A stretch of DNA of 64,000 nucleotides from positions 648,046 to 712,045 of the forward strand of contig JASNZW010000002.1 of NCBI GenBank assembly GCA_048499435.1, written 5' to 3'. Position 1 is the first letter of the stretch; each line of letters opens with the position of its first letter. The position numbers were made by a program, and so were the translations under genes. The notes below the pieces were generated by a model, which saw nothing but the letters and a program-made list of their open reading frames with translations, was not told the DNA's origin and searched no databases. Shown piece after piece: positions 16,204-25,150 of the stretch. The DNA comes from DAOTWC01 sp048499435. GTDB lineage: Bacteria > Chloroflexota > Anaerolineae > Aggregatilineales > Phototrophicaceae.

Positions 16204-17406
16204 TCAGCCCCACTGGCGCTCGTCAACCACCGCGCGCCCGCTGATGTCGCCGGGCGCGACGAACACCACCTCGTCCACGCGCAGCCGGATGGCGGCCTGC
16301 GCCAGCGCCTTGAGCTGGTCGGCCAGCGCGTGGTCCGCGCCGTCGCCCTCCAGCGCGACCCGCAGCGCCACGTGGTCGGCGTTGGCCGGGCGCGTGATAA
16401 CGGCCTGCAGCGCCTTGATCTGCGGGAACTGCGCCCTCGCCGCCATAAGCTGGTTGGGGTGCAGGAACATGCCGCGCACCTTCACCGCCTCGCCGCTGCG
16501 CCCATACAGCCCCAGCAGGTGCTGACCGCCGCCAGGGTGCGGCTGCGCCGCGAGCGCGCCCAGGTCGCCCGTGCCGAAGCGCACCAGCGGATAGCCCCGG
16601 TTGAACGTCGTCGCCACGATCTCGCCGCTTTCGCCCGGCGCGACTGGCTGGCCAGTCTGCGGGTCAACCGCTTCCAGGTACACCGAGCTGAGGACGGCGA
16701 AGCCGGGCGCGCCGGCGCGCGTGTAGCCGACGATCCCCAGGTCAGCCGTGCCGTAGGCCGACGTAACGGTCATGCCGTATTCGCCCTCGAAGCGGTCGCG
16801 CTGCGCCGGCAGGTACGGCTCAGCGGAGAACAGCGCCTTCTTCAGCGGCACGTCCGCGCGCGGGATGCCCATTTCGGCCATCTTGTCGAGCACCGTCATC
16901 AGGTAGCTGGGCTGGCCGACGAAACCGTTAGCGTTGAGCGCCAGCGCCATCATGATCTGCAGCTCGGTGTTGCCGGGGCCGGTGGGCAGCACAGTCGCGC
17001 CGCAGGCCCGCAGCGCCTCGTCGAGCAGCAGGCCCGCCGGCGTCAGGTGATACATGAAGGTGTTCAGCACGCGGTCGCCGTGGCCGAAGCCCACATAACG
17101 GAACGGGGCCAGCGTGGCCTCCGCCGTCGCCGGGTCAAACGGCTGTGGGTCGTAGATCGGGCCGGGCGAGATGTAGATGCGCGGCAGCGCCGCCGGGTCT
17201 ACCGCCAGGAAGCCGCCAAACGGCGGGTTGGCGGCGTGCATTTCCACCAGCCGGTCCTTGCTGGTGACCGGGATTTTCGCCAGGTCGGCGGCGGTCTGGA
17301 TGTCGGCAGGCGTCACGCCGGCCCCGTCCATGATCTGACGGACGGCCGGGGCGTTGGCGTAAGCGTGGGCGATCTGTTCGCGGATGCGTTCGTCAAATGT
17401 GGTCAT
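16204..17406 (-). CDS. Phenylacetate-CoA ligase-like (PaaK/coenzyme F390 synthetase family) enzyme
   Basis: Acyl-adenylate-forming enzyme of the PaaK family, 400 residues. It starts MTTFDERIREQIAHAYANAP, has PVTSKDRLVEMHAANPPFGG, a PGPIYDPQPFD segment where the family usually has a Ser/Thr/Gly-rich ATP loop, the SAYGTADLGIVGY adenylate motif and the C-terminal GRSGEAVKVRGMFLHPNQL segment typical of phenylacetate-CoA ligases. The usual phosphate-binding loop (SSGTTG) looks reduced to ISPGPIYD, so activity may be altered. It lies 182 bp after livF and likely belongs functionally with the transporter operon. ATG at 17406 is preferred over a TTG at 17457. Confidence 0.82.
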   Translation of the reverse strand: MTTFDERIREQIAHAYANAPAVRQIMDGAGVTPADIQTAADLAKIPVTSKDRLVEMHAANPPFGGFLAVDPAALPRIYISPGPIYDPQPFDPATAEATLAPFRYVGFGHGDRVLNTFMYHLTPAGLLLDEALRACGATVLPTGPGNTELQIMMALALNANGFVGQPSYLMTVLDKMAEMGIPRADVPLKKALFSAEPYLPAQRDRFEGEYGMTVTSAYGTADLGIVGYTRAGAPGFAVLSSVYLEAVDPQTGQPVAPGESGEIVATTFNRGYPLVRFGTGDLGALAAQPHPGGGQHLLGLYGRSGEAVKVRGMFLHPNQLMAARAQFPQIKALQAVITRPANADHVALRVALEGDGADHALADQLKALAQAAIRLRVDEVVFVAPGDISGRAVVDERQWG

Positions 17407-17433
17407 GTGAAGTTTGTCAAACTCCGAATTCGC

Positions 17434-17461
17434 TTTGTACGAGGTGCAGCTTACCAAACAA
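17434..17461 (-). promoter_or_regulatory. Possible promoter of the PaaK-like gene
   Basis: Minus strand TTGTTT (17461-17456), 16-bp spacer, TACAAA (17439-17434), about 28 bp before the ATG. The gap 17407-17588 is more A+T rich than its surroundings and holds no gene. Confidence 0.35.
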
Positions 17462-17588
17462 TAACAGCTGAAAGCTCGCCGTTCGGCTTAGAGGCCCAAA
17501 GAACTGACAGTTGATCAAAAGTCATTAAGTCAGCTACCAGCAGGGGATTCAGCCGCGCTCTAAATGCCGGGACAAACCCCGCGCTGCG

Positions 17589-18383
17589 CTACCCCAGCCA
17601 GCGTTTGCGGCGTTTGTAGTGTTTCACCTCGCGGTAGCTCTTGCGCTCGCCGGACGAGTTCAGCCCCAGGTAGAACTCTTTGATGTCCTCGTTCTGACGG
17701 AGCTGCTCGGCGGGGCCGTCGAGCACGATGCGGCCCTGCTCCATCACGTAGCCGTGATGCGCCAGCCCCAGCGCGGCGTGCGCGTTCTGCTCCACCAGCA
17801 GCACCGACATGTGTTCCTGGGCGTTGATCTCGCGCACGATCGCGAAGATTTCCTGCACCAGCATCGGGGCCAGCCCCAGCGACGGCTCATCGAGCATCAT
17901 CAGGCGCGGGTGCGCCATCAGCGCCCGCCCGATCACCAGCATCTGCCCTTCGCCGCCCGACAGATAGCCGCTGGTGCGGCGGTGCAGCGCTTTCAGGCGC
18001 GGGAAGTATTCGTAGACGCGCGCCAGGTCGTCGCGGAAGCGCCGCCCGCCCTCGTAGACCATCGCGCCCAGGTGCAGGTTTTCCTCCACCGTCAGGTGAC
18101 GGAACAGCGGGCGGCCCTCGATCACCTGCACAACGCCGCGCCGCACGATGTCCTCGGCGCTGGCGCGGTCAATGCGCGCCCCGTTCCAGGTGACGCTGCC
18201 ACGCGTGATCTCGCCGTTTTCGGCCAGCAGCAGCCCGCTGATCGCCTTGAGCGTGGTGGACTTGCCCGCCCCGTTCGGCCCCAGCAGCGCCACGATCTGC
18301 CCCGGCTTGACCTCGAACGAGATGCCGCGCAGCACCAGAATCACGCTGCTGTAGATCACCTCGATGTTGTTGACAGCTAACAT
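17589..18383 (-). CDS. livF: LIV-type ABC transporter ATPase (LivF-like)
   Basis: One of two cytoplasmic ATPases energising the LIV-type importer. 264 residues. Walker A is LGPNGAGKSTTLKAISG, the signature is YLSGGEGQMLVIGRAL (the family more often has LSGGEQQ), Walker B is LMMLDEPSLGLAP and the H-loop lies in VLLVEQNAHAALGL. The basic C-terminus (KHYKRRKRWLG) extends beyond the usual LivF length and is typical of transporter copies clustered with acyl-CoA ligases. Last transporter gene of the operon. Confidence 0.94.
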   Translation of the reverse strand: MLAVNNIEVIYSSVILVLRGISFEVKPGQIVALLGPNGAGKSTTLKAISGLLLAENGEITRGSVTWNGARIDRASAEDIVRRGVVQVIEGRPLFRHLTVEENLHLGAMVYEGGRRFRDDLARVYEYFPRLKALHRRTSGYLSGGEGQMLVIGRALMAHPRLMMLDEPSLGLAPMLVQEIFAIVREINAQEHMSVLLVEQNAHAALGLAHHGYVMEQGRIVLDGPAEQLRQNEDIKEFYLGLNSSGERKSYREVKHYKRRKRWLG

Positions 18384-18410
18384 GATTCAGCCTCCAGTTG
18401 CGGGCCGCAG

Positions 18411-18447
18411 CCCCTGTCCCCCTCTCCAGGCGGAGAGGGGGCAGGGG
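18411..18447. repeat. Long G/C hairpin between binding-protein and livF genes
   Basis: Arms CCCCTGTCCCCCTCTCC (18411-18427) and GGAGAGGGGGCAGGGG (18432-18447) pair over 16 bp with a single bulged T and an AGGC loop. No T-run follows in the direction of transcription, so it is not a terminator; it may be a processing/stability hairpin tuning binding protein over livF, or a copy of a dispersed palindromic element. Confidence 0.6.
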
Positions 18448-18460
18448 TGAAGCGCGGTTT

Positions 18461-19852
18461 CTATTCCGCCGGCACGTCTGCGCCGCCGGGGCGCAGGTCC
18501 GGCGCCGGGGCGAAGTCCGTCAGCGGGATGAGAATCGGGACCAGAAGCTGGCGGTCGCCGGCGGTGACGACCATCGGCGGGTTGTCGGCGCTGGCCGGCG
18601 TCTGGCCGTCCTGGCCCAGGTACGCCATCTGCGCGATACGGTTCGCGGACAGCGCGCGGCGGTCGCCGGTGTAATCAATCGTCTGGACGCCGCCGAGCGT
18701 GTCGTAGACCATTGTCTCCAGCGTCTCTTTCATGGCCGCGCCGTCCACGTTGTCGAAGCCGACACGGTTGCCCGTCAGGATGTAGGCTTCGATGAAGGTG
18801 TCCATGTTGGCCCACGCCAGAATGTAGGCGATGTTGCGCACCGTCGGCGCGCGCTGGGCGGCGTCGGCGGCGGCGTTGATCACCTGGATGCCGGGGTGCG
18901 CGCGCTCAGACCACCAGCGGAACGGCAGCGAGCCGATGAGGCCGTTGGTCGAGGGCAGGCTGTCGCTGCCGAACGTCGCCTGGCCCAGCAGGCCCACCGA
19001 CGTGTCGAGCGCCCAGTTGACGCCGGCGAACGTGACCTGGTCCTCAATGCCCATGTCAACGATCGTCTTGGCGACGAGCGCCGGGCCGCTGGCGAGCGAG
19101 TTGGTGTAGAGCACGTTCGCGCCCGCGTCCAGCAGGTTCTGCACCTGCCCGCTGATGTCGGTGGCGGTGGGCAGGAAGTATTCCGCGCCCGCGTAGCCAA
19201 CGCCGACCGATTCGCAGTAGGCGCGCGACTCTTCTGTGTCTGCCGAGCGGCCAAACGCGCCTTCCCAACTGATGTGGCCGATCACCGGGGCCGGGTACAT
19301 ATCAGCGTGGGCGGCCAGGTAGTCGCACATCGCGCCGAGCTGGTCAGCATACAGCGGGTTGGTGGCGAAAACCCAACCGGGTGTCTGGCCGTCTTCACCG
19401 TACAGGCCGGCCACCGAGCCAGCCGAGATGAGCACGGCGATCTCGTCTTCGGCCACCTGCTCGCGCAGCAGCTCAGCGTCCGCCGAGGCGTACAGCATGA
19501 TGAGGGGCGGCTTGGGGTCCAGGCTGGAGAAGCGGTCGTAGATGGCCTGGGTGGCGTCCTGCACGCCGGCGGTGTCGTCAAATTCCTGGCCGATCGTCGC
19601 GCCGCAGATGCCGCCGTGCTCGTTGAAGTAGCTGACGGCGTCCTCAAAACCGGCCAGCAGCGGCTGCGTGATGAAGCTGTACGCGCCGCTGAGGTCGCCA
19701 AAGTGGAACAGCTTGATCGTCTGCCCGGTCAGGTCCACGCCGTCGGCGCAGGCGCTGTGGTTGGCTGCGAGGTCCGGCAGATCGTCCTGGGCCAGCGCGG
19801 GAACAGCCGCCAGCAGCAGCGCTATCACGATGATAAACGTAACTTTTTTCAT
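18461..19852 (-). CDS. livK: LIV-type ABC transporter substrate-binding protein
   Basis: Extracytoplasmic ligand-binding protein, 463 residues. Signal peptide MKKVTFIIVIALLLAAVPALA followed by mature AQDDLPDLA. A periplasmic-binding-protein type 1 (Peripla_BP_6) fold is indicated by IKLFHFGDLSGAYSFITQPL, the GATIGQEFDDTAGVQDATQA segment, VLISAGSVAGLYGED and VGYAGAEYFLPTATDISGQV. Family members clustered with acyl-CoA ligases often bind aromatic or other organic acids. ATG at 19852 with GGAGGAGAG upstream; an ORF start 11 codons earlier lacks such a site. A weak promoter (TTACTG-17-TAACAA) may precede it in the 97-bp gap after livM. No lipobox is present, so anchoring in a monoderm would need another mechanism. 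Confidence 0.92.
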   Translation of the reverse strand: MKKVTFIIVIALLLAAVPALAQDDLPDLAANHSACADGVDLTGQTIKLFHFGDLSGAYSFITQPLLAGFEDAVSYFNEHGGICGATIGQEFDDTAGVQDATQAIYDRFSSLDPKPPLIMLYASADAELLREQVAEDEIAVLISAGSVAGLYGEDGQTPGWVFATNPLYADQLGAMCDYLAAHADMYPAPVIGHISWEGAFGRSADTEESRAYCESVGVGYAGAEYFLPTATDISGQVQNLLDAGANVLYTNSLASGPALVAKTIVDMGIEDQVTFAGVNWALDTSVGLLGQATFGSDSLPSTNGLIGSLPFRWWSERAHPGIQVINAAADAAQRAPTVRNIAYILAWANMDTFIEAYILTGNRVGFDNVDGAAMKETLETMVYDTLGGVQTIDYTGDRRALSANRIAQMAYLGQDGQTPASADNPPMVVTAGDRQLLVPILIPLTDFAPAPDLRPGGADVPAE

Positions 19853-19949
19853 GTTGCTCGCTCTCCTCCAGTAGTCTGACAACATTGTTAGGTTTTGCCC
19901 TGCATTTCAGTAAGTGCGTGCGCATCCCTCCTCTTTGCACACGGCTGCG

Positions 19950-21062
19950 CTAATGCGAAAACGGGCGCAGCTTCCACGAGATTTTCAGGATTTCCCAGCG
20001 GTAGGCCAGGCCGCGCGGCTCGAACACCAGAAAGACGATCAGCACCGCGCCGAACAGCAGCGGGTTGATGGCGGCGTTGATGCTTACCACATCAATGAAC
20101 GGCAGCACCTGCGGCAGGAAACCGCGCAGAGTGGGCGTAACCGTGGGAATGAGGAATTCCTTGAGCAGGTTGATGAACGCCACGCCGAACAGCGCCCCCA
20201 GCGGGAAGCCGGCCCCGCCGATCACCAGCATCGCCAGGTACTCGATGGACTTGTTCAGCTCAAAGGCGGTCAGCGTCAGGCTGTTGGTGTCGTAGGCCAT
20301 CAGCGCCCCGGCCACCCCGGCGTACAGCGCGCTGATGAAAAACGCCTGGAGCTTGTAGACGAACACGTTGATGCCCATCAGCTCCGCCGCCAGGTCGTTG
20401 TCGCGCACCGCCACGAAGGCGCGCCCGGTGCGCGTGCGCGTGATGTTGCGCGCCGCCAGCGCCAGCAGGATCGAAAGCGGCACGATGATGTAGAACATCG
20501 CGCCGTCGCTGGCGAACGAGATTGGCCCCAGCGTCGGGATCGGCACTTCCAGCGGGCGCGCGCCGTTGGTCAGCGGCTCTAACGGGTGGTGCAGAATCCA
20601 GGGGATGATGAACTGCGCCGCCAGCGTCGCCATCGCCAGGTAGAAACCCTTGACGCGCAGCGACGGCAGCCCGAACAGCAGCCCGACCAGCCCGGTGAAC
20701 AGCGCCGCCAGCGGCAGCGCCAGCCAGAACGTCAGGCCCAGCTCGCGACCCAGGATAGCGGCGGTGTACGCGCCGACCGCCATGAACGCCGCGTGCCCCA
20801 GGCTGATCTGCCCGGTGTAACCCATGAGGATGTTCAGGCCCTGCACCGCGATCGTCAGCGTGGCGATGCGGTTGATGATTCCGATCCAGAACACCGGCAG
20901 CACGCTCAACCCCAGCGGGCCGTCGCTGGTGAGCAGCGGGACCAGCAGCACCAGCGCGATCAGCCCGTAGACCAGCAGTTTGTCGGCGCGGGTACGGTTG
21001 AGCGCGATGTCCTGCGCGTAGTTGGTATCGAAAACGCCTGATGGCCGAATATTGGCGGACAT
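19950..21062 (-). CDS. livM: LIV-type ABC transporter permease (LivM-like)
   Basis: Second transmembrane subunit of the importer, 370 residues, with about ten helices. Diagnostic segments are QGLNILMGYTGQISLGHAAF, the GLPSLRVKGFYLAMATLAAQ loop contacting the ATPase and the RTRTGRAFVAVRDNDLAAEL coupling region. A C-terminal extension INAAINPLLFGAVLIVFLVF is standard. It starts 21 bp after livH. Confidence 0.95.
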   Translation of the reverse strand: MSANIRPSGVFDTNYAQDIALNRTRADKLLVYGLIALVLLVPLLTSDGPLGLSVLPVFWIGIINRIATLTIAVQGLNILMGYTGQISLGHAAFMAVGAYTAAILGRELGLTFWLALPLAALFTGLVGLLFGLPSLRVKGFYLAMATLAAQFIIPWILHHPLEPLTNGARPLEVPIPTLGPISFASDGAMFYIIVPLSILLALAARNITRTRTGRAFVAVRDNDLAAELMGINVFVYKLQAFFISALYAGVAGALMAYDTNSLTLTAFELNKSIEYLAMLVIGGAGFPLGALFGVAFINLLKEFLIPTVTPTLRGFLPQVLPFIDVVSINAAINPLLFGAVLIVFLVFEPRGLAYRWEILKISWKLRPFSH

Positions 21063-21083
21063 AACGCCCCTTGCCCCCGCTGT

Positions 21084-22280
21084 TTAAATACGCTCGATGC
21101 GCTTCTGGCCGAACAGACCTTCGGGCCGCAAAACCAGCACGGCCATCAGCACCACATAGGGCGCGAGCTGCTCGCCCGCCTGCGCGCCGGGAAACAGCAG
21201 CGTGGCGTACTGCTCCGTCAGACCGATCACCAGCCCGCCCACCAGCGCCCCGGCAATCGACTCCAGGCCGCCCAACAGCACCGCCGGGAAGGCGCGCAGC
21301 GCCACATACGGCAGCGTGACCGACAGGCTGGTCGCGCCGCCCAGCAGCACGCCGCCGACTGTCGCCAGCAGCGCCGCGATCGCCCAGGCGGCCGCCAGAA
21401 TTGAGCGCACGCGCAGCCCAACGGACTGGGCAAGCTGCTGGTTTTCGGCGGTGCCGCGCATCGCCAGCCCGACATTAGTAAAGCGGAAAAACAGCACGAA
21501 CGCCAGAAACGCCAGCAGCGCCAGCACAAACGCGATCAGAAAGGCGCGGTCAACGATGATCATGCCGCCCAGCGCGGCGGTGGCGTCGATGCGGATCGGC
21601 GCCAGGCGCTGCGGGACGCCGATCGGGTTGAGTTCGGCGAACACCGGCAGGTTGATCTGGACGCTGCCCCAGGTGAGCTGGGTGATGCCGCGCAGCACCT
21701 CGGACACGGCCAGCGTCATCAGGATGGCGGTGATCAGCGGTTGGCCGATCAGCGGGCGGATCGTCAGCCGCTCGATGAGCAGGCCCAGCAGTACCGAGAC
21801 GGTCGCCGCGCCGGTGACGGCGTGCAGCCACGCCAGGTTGTTGTCGGGCAGCGTGACGGTCATCATCAGCGTCAGCGCGGCGGCGGCCAGCGCGCCGCCC
21901 GCCAGATAGCGCGGCGTGCGCAGCGCGCGGTCGCTGAGCGTTGTCAGCACCAGCAGGACGGTGAGCGCCGCCAGCGCCAGCGCCGCCAGCGGCGCGATCT
22001 GCGTGGAGGTGAAGAAGGTGTAGAACACCAGCCCGCCGATGAGCATCATCCAGCCGTGCGCGAAGTTGAACACGCCCGACGACTTGTTGATTACGACGAT
22101 GCCCAGCGCGATAAGCGCGTACAGCCCGCCCACCAGCACGCCGGTGAGCGTGCTCTGCACCAGCCGGAACGGCTGCTGCGCCGCCGCCAGCGGCCCCAGC
22201 CACGCCAGCAGCAGCAGCACAGCCACCAGATAGGCGGCGACGATCAGATAGCGGCGGTAGCCGGACAAAGCCTGCGTCAT
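21084..22280 (-). CDS. livH: LIV-type ABC transporter permease (LivH-like)
   Basis: First transmembrane subunit, 398 residues, longer than usual LivH (about 290-300) because of extra hydrophobic sequence between the first GLYALIALGIVVINKSSGVFN motif and the core (LALAALTVLLVLTTLSDRAL region and neighbouring helices). The core carries RFTNVGLAMRGTAENQQLAQ and the end has GLTEQYATLLFPGAQ and a RPEGLFGQKRIERI C-terminus. ATG at 22280 overlaps the upstream synthetase stop as ATGA and has AAAGG 10 bases upstream, so translation is coupled. Confidence 0.93.
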   Translation of the reverse strand: MTQALSGYRRYLIVAAYLVAVLLLLAWLGPLAAAQQPFRLVQSTLTGVLVGGLYALIALGIVVINKSSGVFNFAHGWMMLIGGLVFYTFFTSTQIAPLAALALAALTVLLVLTTLSDRALRTPRYLAGGALAAAALTLMMTVTLPDNNLAWLHAVTGAATVSVLLGLLIERLTIRPLIGQPLITAILMTLAVSEVLRGITQLTWGSVQINLPVFAELNPIGVPQRLAPIRIDATAALGGMIIVDRAFLIAFVLALLAFLAFVLFFRFTNVGLAMRGTAENQQLAQSVGLRVRSILAAAWAIAALLATVGGVLLGGATSLSVTLPYVALRAFPAVLLGGLESIAGALVGGLVIGLTEQYATLLFPGAQAGEQLAPYVVLMAVLVLRPEGLFGQKRIERI

Positions 22281-24229
22281 AGCGTACACACCTTTACAGC
22301 CGTCTGCACAGTCCCCGTGCGCCCGTCGCGGTATTTGACCTCAGCGCTCACCGTTACCGCCTCCAGGTTGTTGTACATGGCGTCGAGCATCGCGCCGTAC
22401 TTCTGCTCCAGCACGTGCCGTTTGAGCTTGCGCGTGCGCGTCAGCTCGGCTTCGTCGGCGTCGAACGACTTGTGCAGGATCACGAACTTTTTCACCCGCG
22501 CCGCCGGCGGCAGCGTCTCGTTAACGCGCTCCACATCCTGCCGGATGAGGCTGTAGACCTCATCCTTTTGCGACAGGTCCACCAGCGTCGTGAAGCTGAT
22601 GCGGTTTTTCTCCGCCCAGCGGGCGACGTTGTCGAAGTCAATTGTGACAATCACGCTCACAAAATCCGCGTCAGCGCCGCCGACGGCCATCGCGTCCTGG
22701 ATGAAACGGCTGAACTTGAGGCGAATCTCGATGAACTGCGGGCTGAAGCGCTCGCCGTTGGCCAGCTCAACCATGTCGCTCAGGCGCTCCAGGTAATACA
22801 GGTGGCCGTCGCTGTCCGCATAGCCGGCGTCGCCGGTGTGGAACCAGCCGTCGGCGTCTACTGCCTGGGCGTATTTCTCAGGGTCTTTGTAGTAGCCGCG
22901 AAAGACCGAACGGCTGCGCACCCAAATCTCGCCCTCCGGCGACAGTTTGATCTCGACGCCGGGCGGCGGCGCGCCCACGCTGGCCAGCTTGATGTTGCCC
23001 GTGTAGTGCAGCGTGTGCGCCTGCCCTTCGGTGCTGCCGTAGAGGTTTTTCAGCTCCACGCCGATAGCGCGGAAGAAGCGCAGGAAGTCAGGGCTGAGGG
23101 CCGCGCCGGATGTGAGGGCCGTCCGCATCTTCGCCATGCCGATCTTGTCGCGCAGCGGCCTGAACACGGCGTACTCGCCCAGCCAGCGCAGGAAGCGCCA
23201 GTGTGGGCCGACCGGCTGGCCGGCGTCCTCCAGGTCAATGACCTTGTTCGCGACCGGCATAAACGCGCCGAACAGCAGCCGGTTGATGCGGGTGCTGTCG
23301 TTGAGGCGCACGAACGTCAGCCCGGCGATGCCCTCCCAGATGCGGCTGGGGAACAGCAGGTGGCTGGGCGCGATCTCGCGGATGTCGTTCTGCACCGTGT
23401 CCGGCCCTTCGGGGAAGTTGACGACGAAGCCGGTCGTCAGGTGGCCGGCCAGCCCCAGGCTCTGCTCGGTGATCCAGGCCAGCGGGCTGAACGACACGTA
23501 GTTGTCGGTAGTGTAGGACGGCTCAAGCTGGCGCACGTGGCGGTTGCCGTAGATCAGGTTGGCGTGGCTGATCATCGCGCCTTTAGGCAGGCTGGTCGTG
23601 CCAGAGGTGTAGCTGAAGATGGCGATGTCGTCGCCGCTGCCTGCGCTGACTATCTGCTCCAGCAGGCCGGGGCTGCGCGCGCCGAGCGCCTGCCCCAGCG
23701 CCTCCACGCCGTCAAACGACAGCAGCCAGGGGTCGTCATAGCTCCACAGGCCCTGGTCGTCCCAGTAGATCACGCGGCGCACATGCGGCAGCTTGTCGCG
23801 CAGGGCCAGCGCTTTGTCACACTGTTCCTGGTCGTGCGCCAGCAGAAACACAGAGTCGGAATTGTTGACGACGTATTCCATCTCCTGCAGGTTAGCGTCG
23901 GTAAACAGGGCGGTCGTGACGCCGCCGGCGCACCACACGCCCACCTGCGCCCAGTAAAATTCGGGGTCGTTCTCGCCGATGATGCACACTTTGTCGCCGC
24001 GCAGCAGGCCCAGGCTCACCAGCCCCAGGCAGAAGTCGCGCACGTGGGCCGCGCACGCATCCCAGGTGTATTCCTGCCAGATGCCATAGCGTTTCTTGCG
24101 CATGGCAACGTGCGGGCCGTACTCGCGCACGCGCTGCCAGAACTGCTTGGCCAGCGTGTCTTCATCGGGCCGCAGCGCGCTGACGCTGATCTTTTCCCTG
24201 GACTGAATAATCTGTTCCGCCGCTGCCAT
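22277..24229 (-). CDS. Long-chain acyl-CoA synthetase (AMP-forming) within the LIV operon
   Basis: ANL-superfamily adenylating enzyme, 650 residues. ATP loop SYTSGTTSLPKGAMISH, the YGSTEGQAH adenine motif, DGWFHTGDAGYAD and the hinge with the C-terminal catalytic lysine region TRTRKLKRHVLEQKY are all visible. It converts a carboxylic acid to its CoA thioester, probably trapping the imported substrate. It is placed between livG (2-bp gap upstream) and livH (4-bp overlap downstream), so it is an integral part of the operon. Chain length or aromatic specificity cannot be read from sequence alone. Confidence 0.94.
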   Translation of the reverse strand: MAAAEQIIQSREKISVSALRPDEDTLAKQFWQRVREYGPHVAMRKKRYGIWQEYTWDACAAHVRDFCLGLVSLGLLRGDKVCIIGENDPEFYWAQVGVWCAGGVTTALFTDANLQEMEYVVNNSDSVFLLAHDQEQCDKALALRDKLPHVRRVIYWDDQGLWSYDDPWLLSFDGVEALGQALGARSPGLLEQIVSAGSGDDIAIFSYTSGTTSLPKGAMISHANLIYGNRHVRQLEPSYTTDNYVSFSPLAWITEQSLGLAGHLTTGFVVNFPEGPDTVQNDIREIAPSHLLFPSRIWEGIAGLTFVRLNDSTRINRLLFGAFMPVANKVIDLEDAGQPVGPHWRFLRWLGEYAVFRPLRDKIGMAKMRTALTSGAALSPDFLRFFRAIGVELKNLYGSTEGQAHTLHYTGNIKLASVGAPPPGVEIKLSPEGEIWVRSRSVFRGYYKDPEKYAQAVDADGWFHTGDAGYADSDGHLYYLERLSDMVELANGERFSPQFIEIRLKFSRFIQDAMAVGGADADFVSVIVTIDFDNVARWAEKNRISFTTLVDLSQKDEVYSLIRQDVERVNETLPPAARVKKFVILHKSFDADEAELTRTRKLKRHVLEQKYGAMLDAMYNNLEAVTVSAEVKYRDGRTGTVQTAVKVCTL

Positions 24230-24231
24230 GC

Positions 24232-25011
24232 TTACGCTTCCTGGCCCAGATAGGCTTTGATCACCCGTTCGTCCTGTTTGATTTCGTCCGGTGTGCCTTC
24301 GGCGATCTTCTGGCCAAAATCCAGCGCCACCACCCGGTCGGAGATGTCCATTACCAGGCCCATATCGTGTTCGATCAGCAGAATCGTGAGGCCCTGGCGC
24401 TCGTGGATGTCGAGGATGAAGCGGGCCATATCCTCTTTTTCCTCAACATTCATGCCGGCCATCGGCTCGTCCAGCAGCAGCAGCGTCGGCTCCAGCGCCA
24501 GCGCGCGCCCCAGCTCAACACGCTTGCGCAGGCCGTAGCTCAGGCTGCCCACCGTCGTCTTGCGGATGCCCTCCATCTCCAGAAATTCGATGATTTCCTC
24601 AACCACGCGGCGGTGGGCGATTTCCTCGCGCTGCGCCGGCCCGACGAACAGCGCCCCGGTAAGCAGGTTGGAGCGCATGTGGATGTGGCGCGCGGCCATC
24701 AGGTTGTCCAGCGTGGTCATGTTGGTGTAAAGGGCGATGTTCTGAAAGGTGCGCGAGATGCCGATCTGGGCGCGCCGATAGGGGGGAAGGCGGGTGATGT
24801 CGCGGCCTTCAAAGACGATGCGGCCCTGCTGCGGGCTGTAAAAACCGTTCACGCTGTTGATGAGGCTGGTTTTGCCTGCGCCGTTAGGGCCGATCACGGT
24901 GGTGATTTTCCCGGTCTCCGCCGTGAAATCAACGCCGTGCAGCGCCCGAATTCCGCCGAAACTGAGGGAAATAGTATCAACATGCAGCTTGGGCGGCGCA
25001 TGTTCGTGCAT
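24232..25011 (-). CDS. livG: LIV-type ABC transporter ATPase (LivG-like)
   Basis: Second ATPase of the importer and first gene of the operon, 259 residues. Walker A GPNGAGKTSLINSVNG, signature LSYGLRKRVELGRALALEP, Walker B LLLLDEPMAGMNVEEKEDM and the His in LLIEHDMGLVMDISDRV. The family normally has LSYGQQR; here LSYGLRK. ATG at 25011 (MHEHAPPKLHVDTISL) is chosen over a TTG at 25044, since AAGGT lies upstream. Confidence 0.94.
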   Translation of the reverse strand: MHEHAPPKLHVDTISLSFGGIRALHGVDFTAETGKITTVIGPNGAGKTSLINSVNGFYSPQQGRIVFEGRDITRLPPYRRAQIGISRTFQNIALYTNMTTLDNLMAARHIHMRSNLLTGALFVGPAQREEIAHRRVVEEIIEFLEMEGIRKTTVGSLSYGLRKRVELGRALALEPTLLLLDEPMAGMNVEEKEDMARFILDIHERQGLTILLIEHDMGLVMDISDRVVALDFGQKIAEGTPDEIKQDERVIKAYLGQEA

Positions 25012-25074
25012 GTGCGGTTTACCTTGCGGGCTAAAAAGAAACAAAAGGTGGCAATGTTAACGGCATCGTTTCAC

Positions 25075-25104
25075 ATTCTAACCAACAACGCGCGCCGATT
25101 GCAA
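25075..25104 (-). promoter_or_regulatory. Promoter of the LIV/acyl-CoA synthetase operon
   Basis: Minus strand TTGCAA (25104-25099), 18-bp spacer, TAGAAT (25080-25075), with about 55 bases of leader before livG. Confidence 0.6.
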
Positions 25105-25150
25105 ACAGAAAATAATAATTTGATGAGTAATCGTCCGGCGCGTGCGGCCC

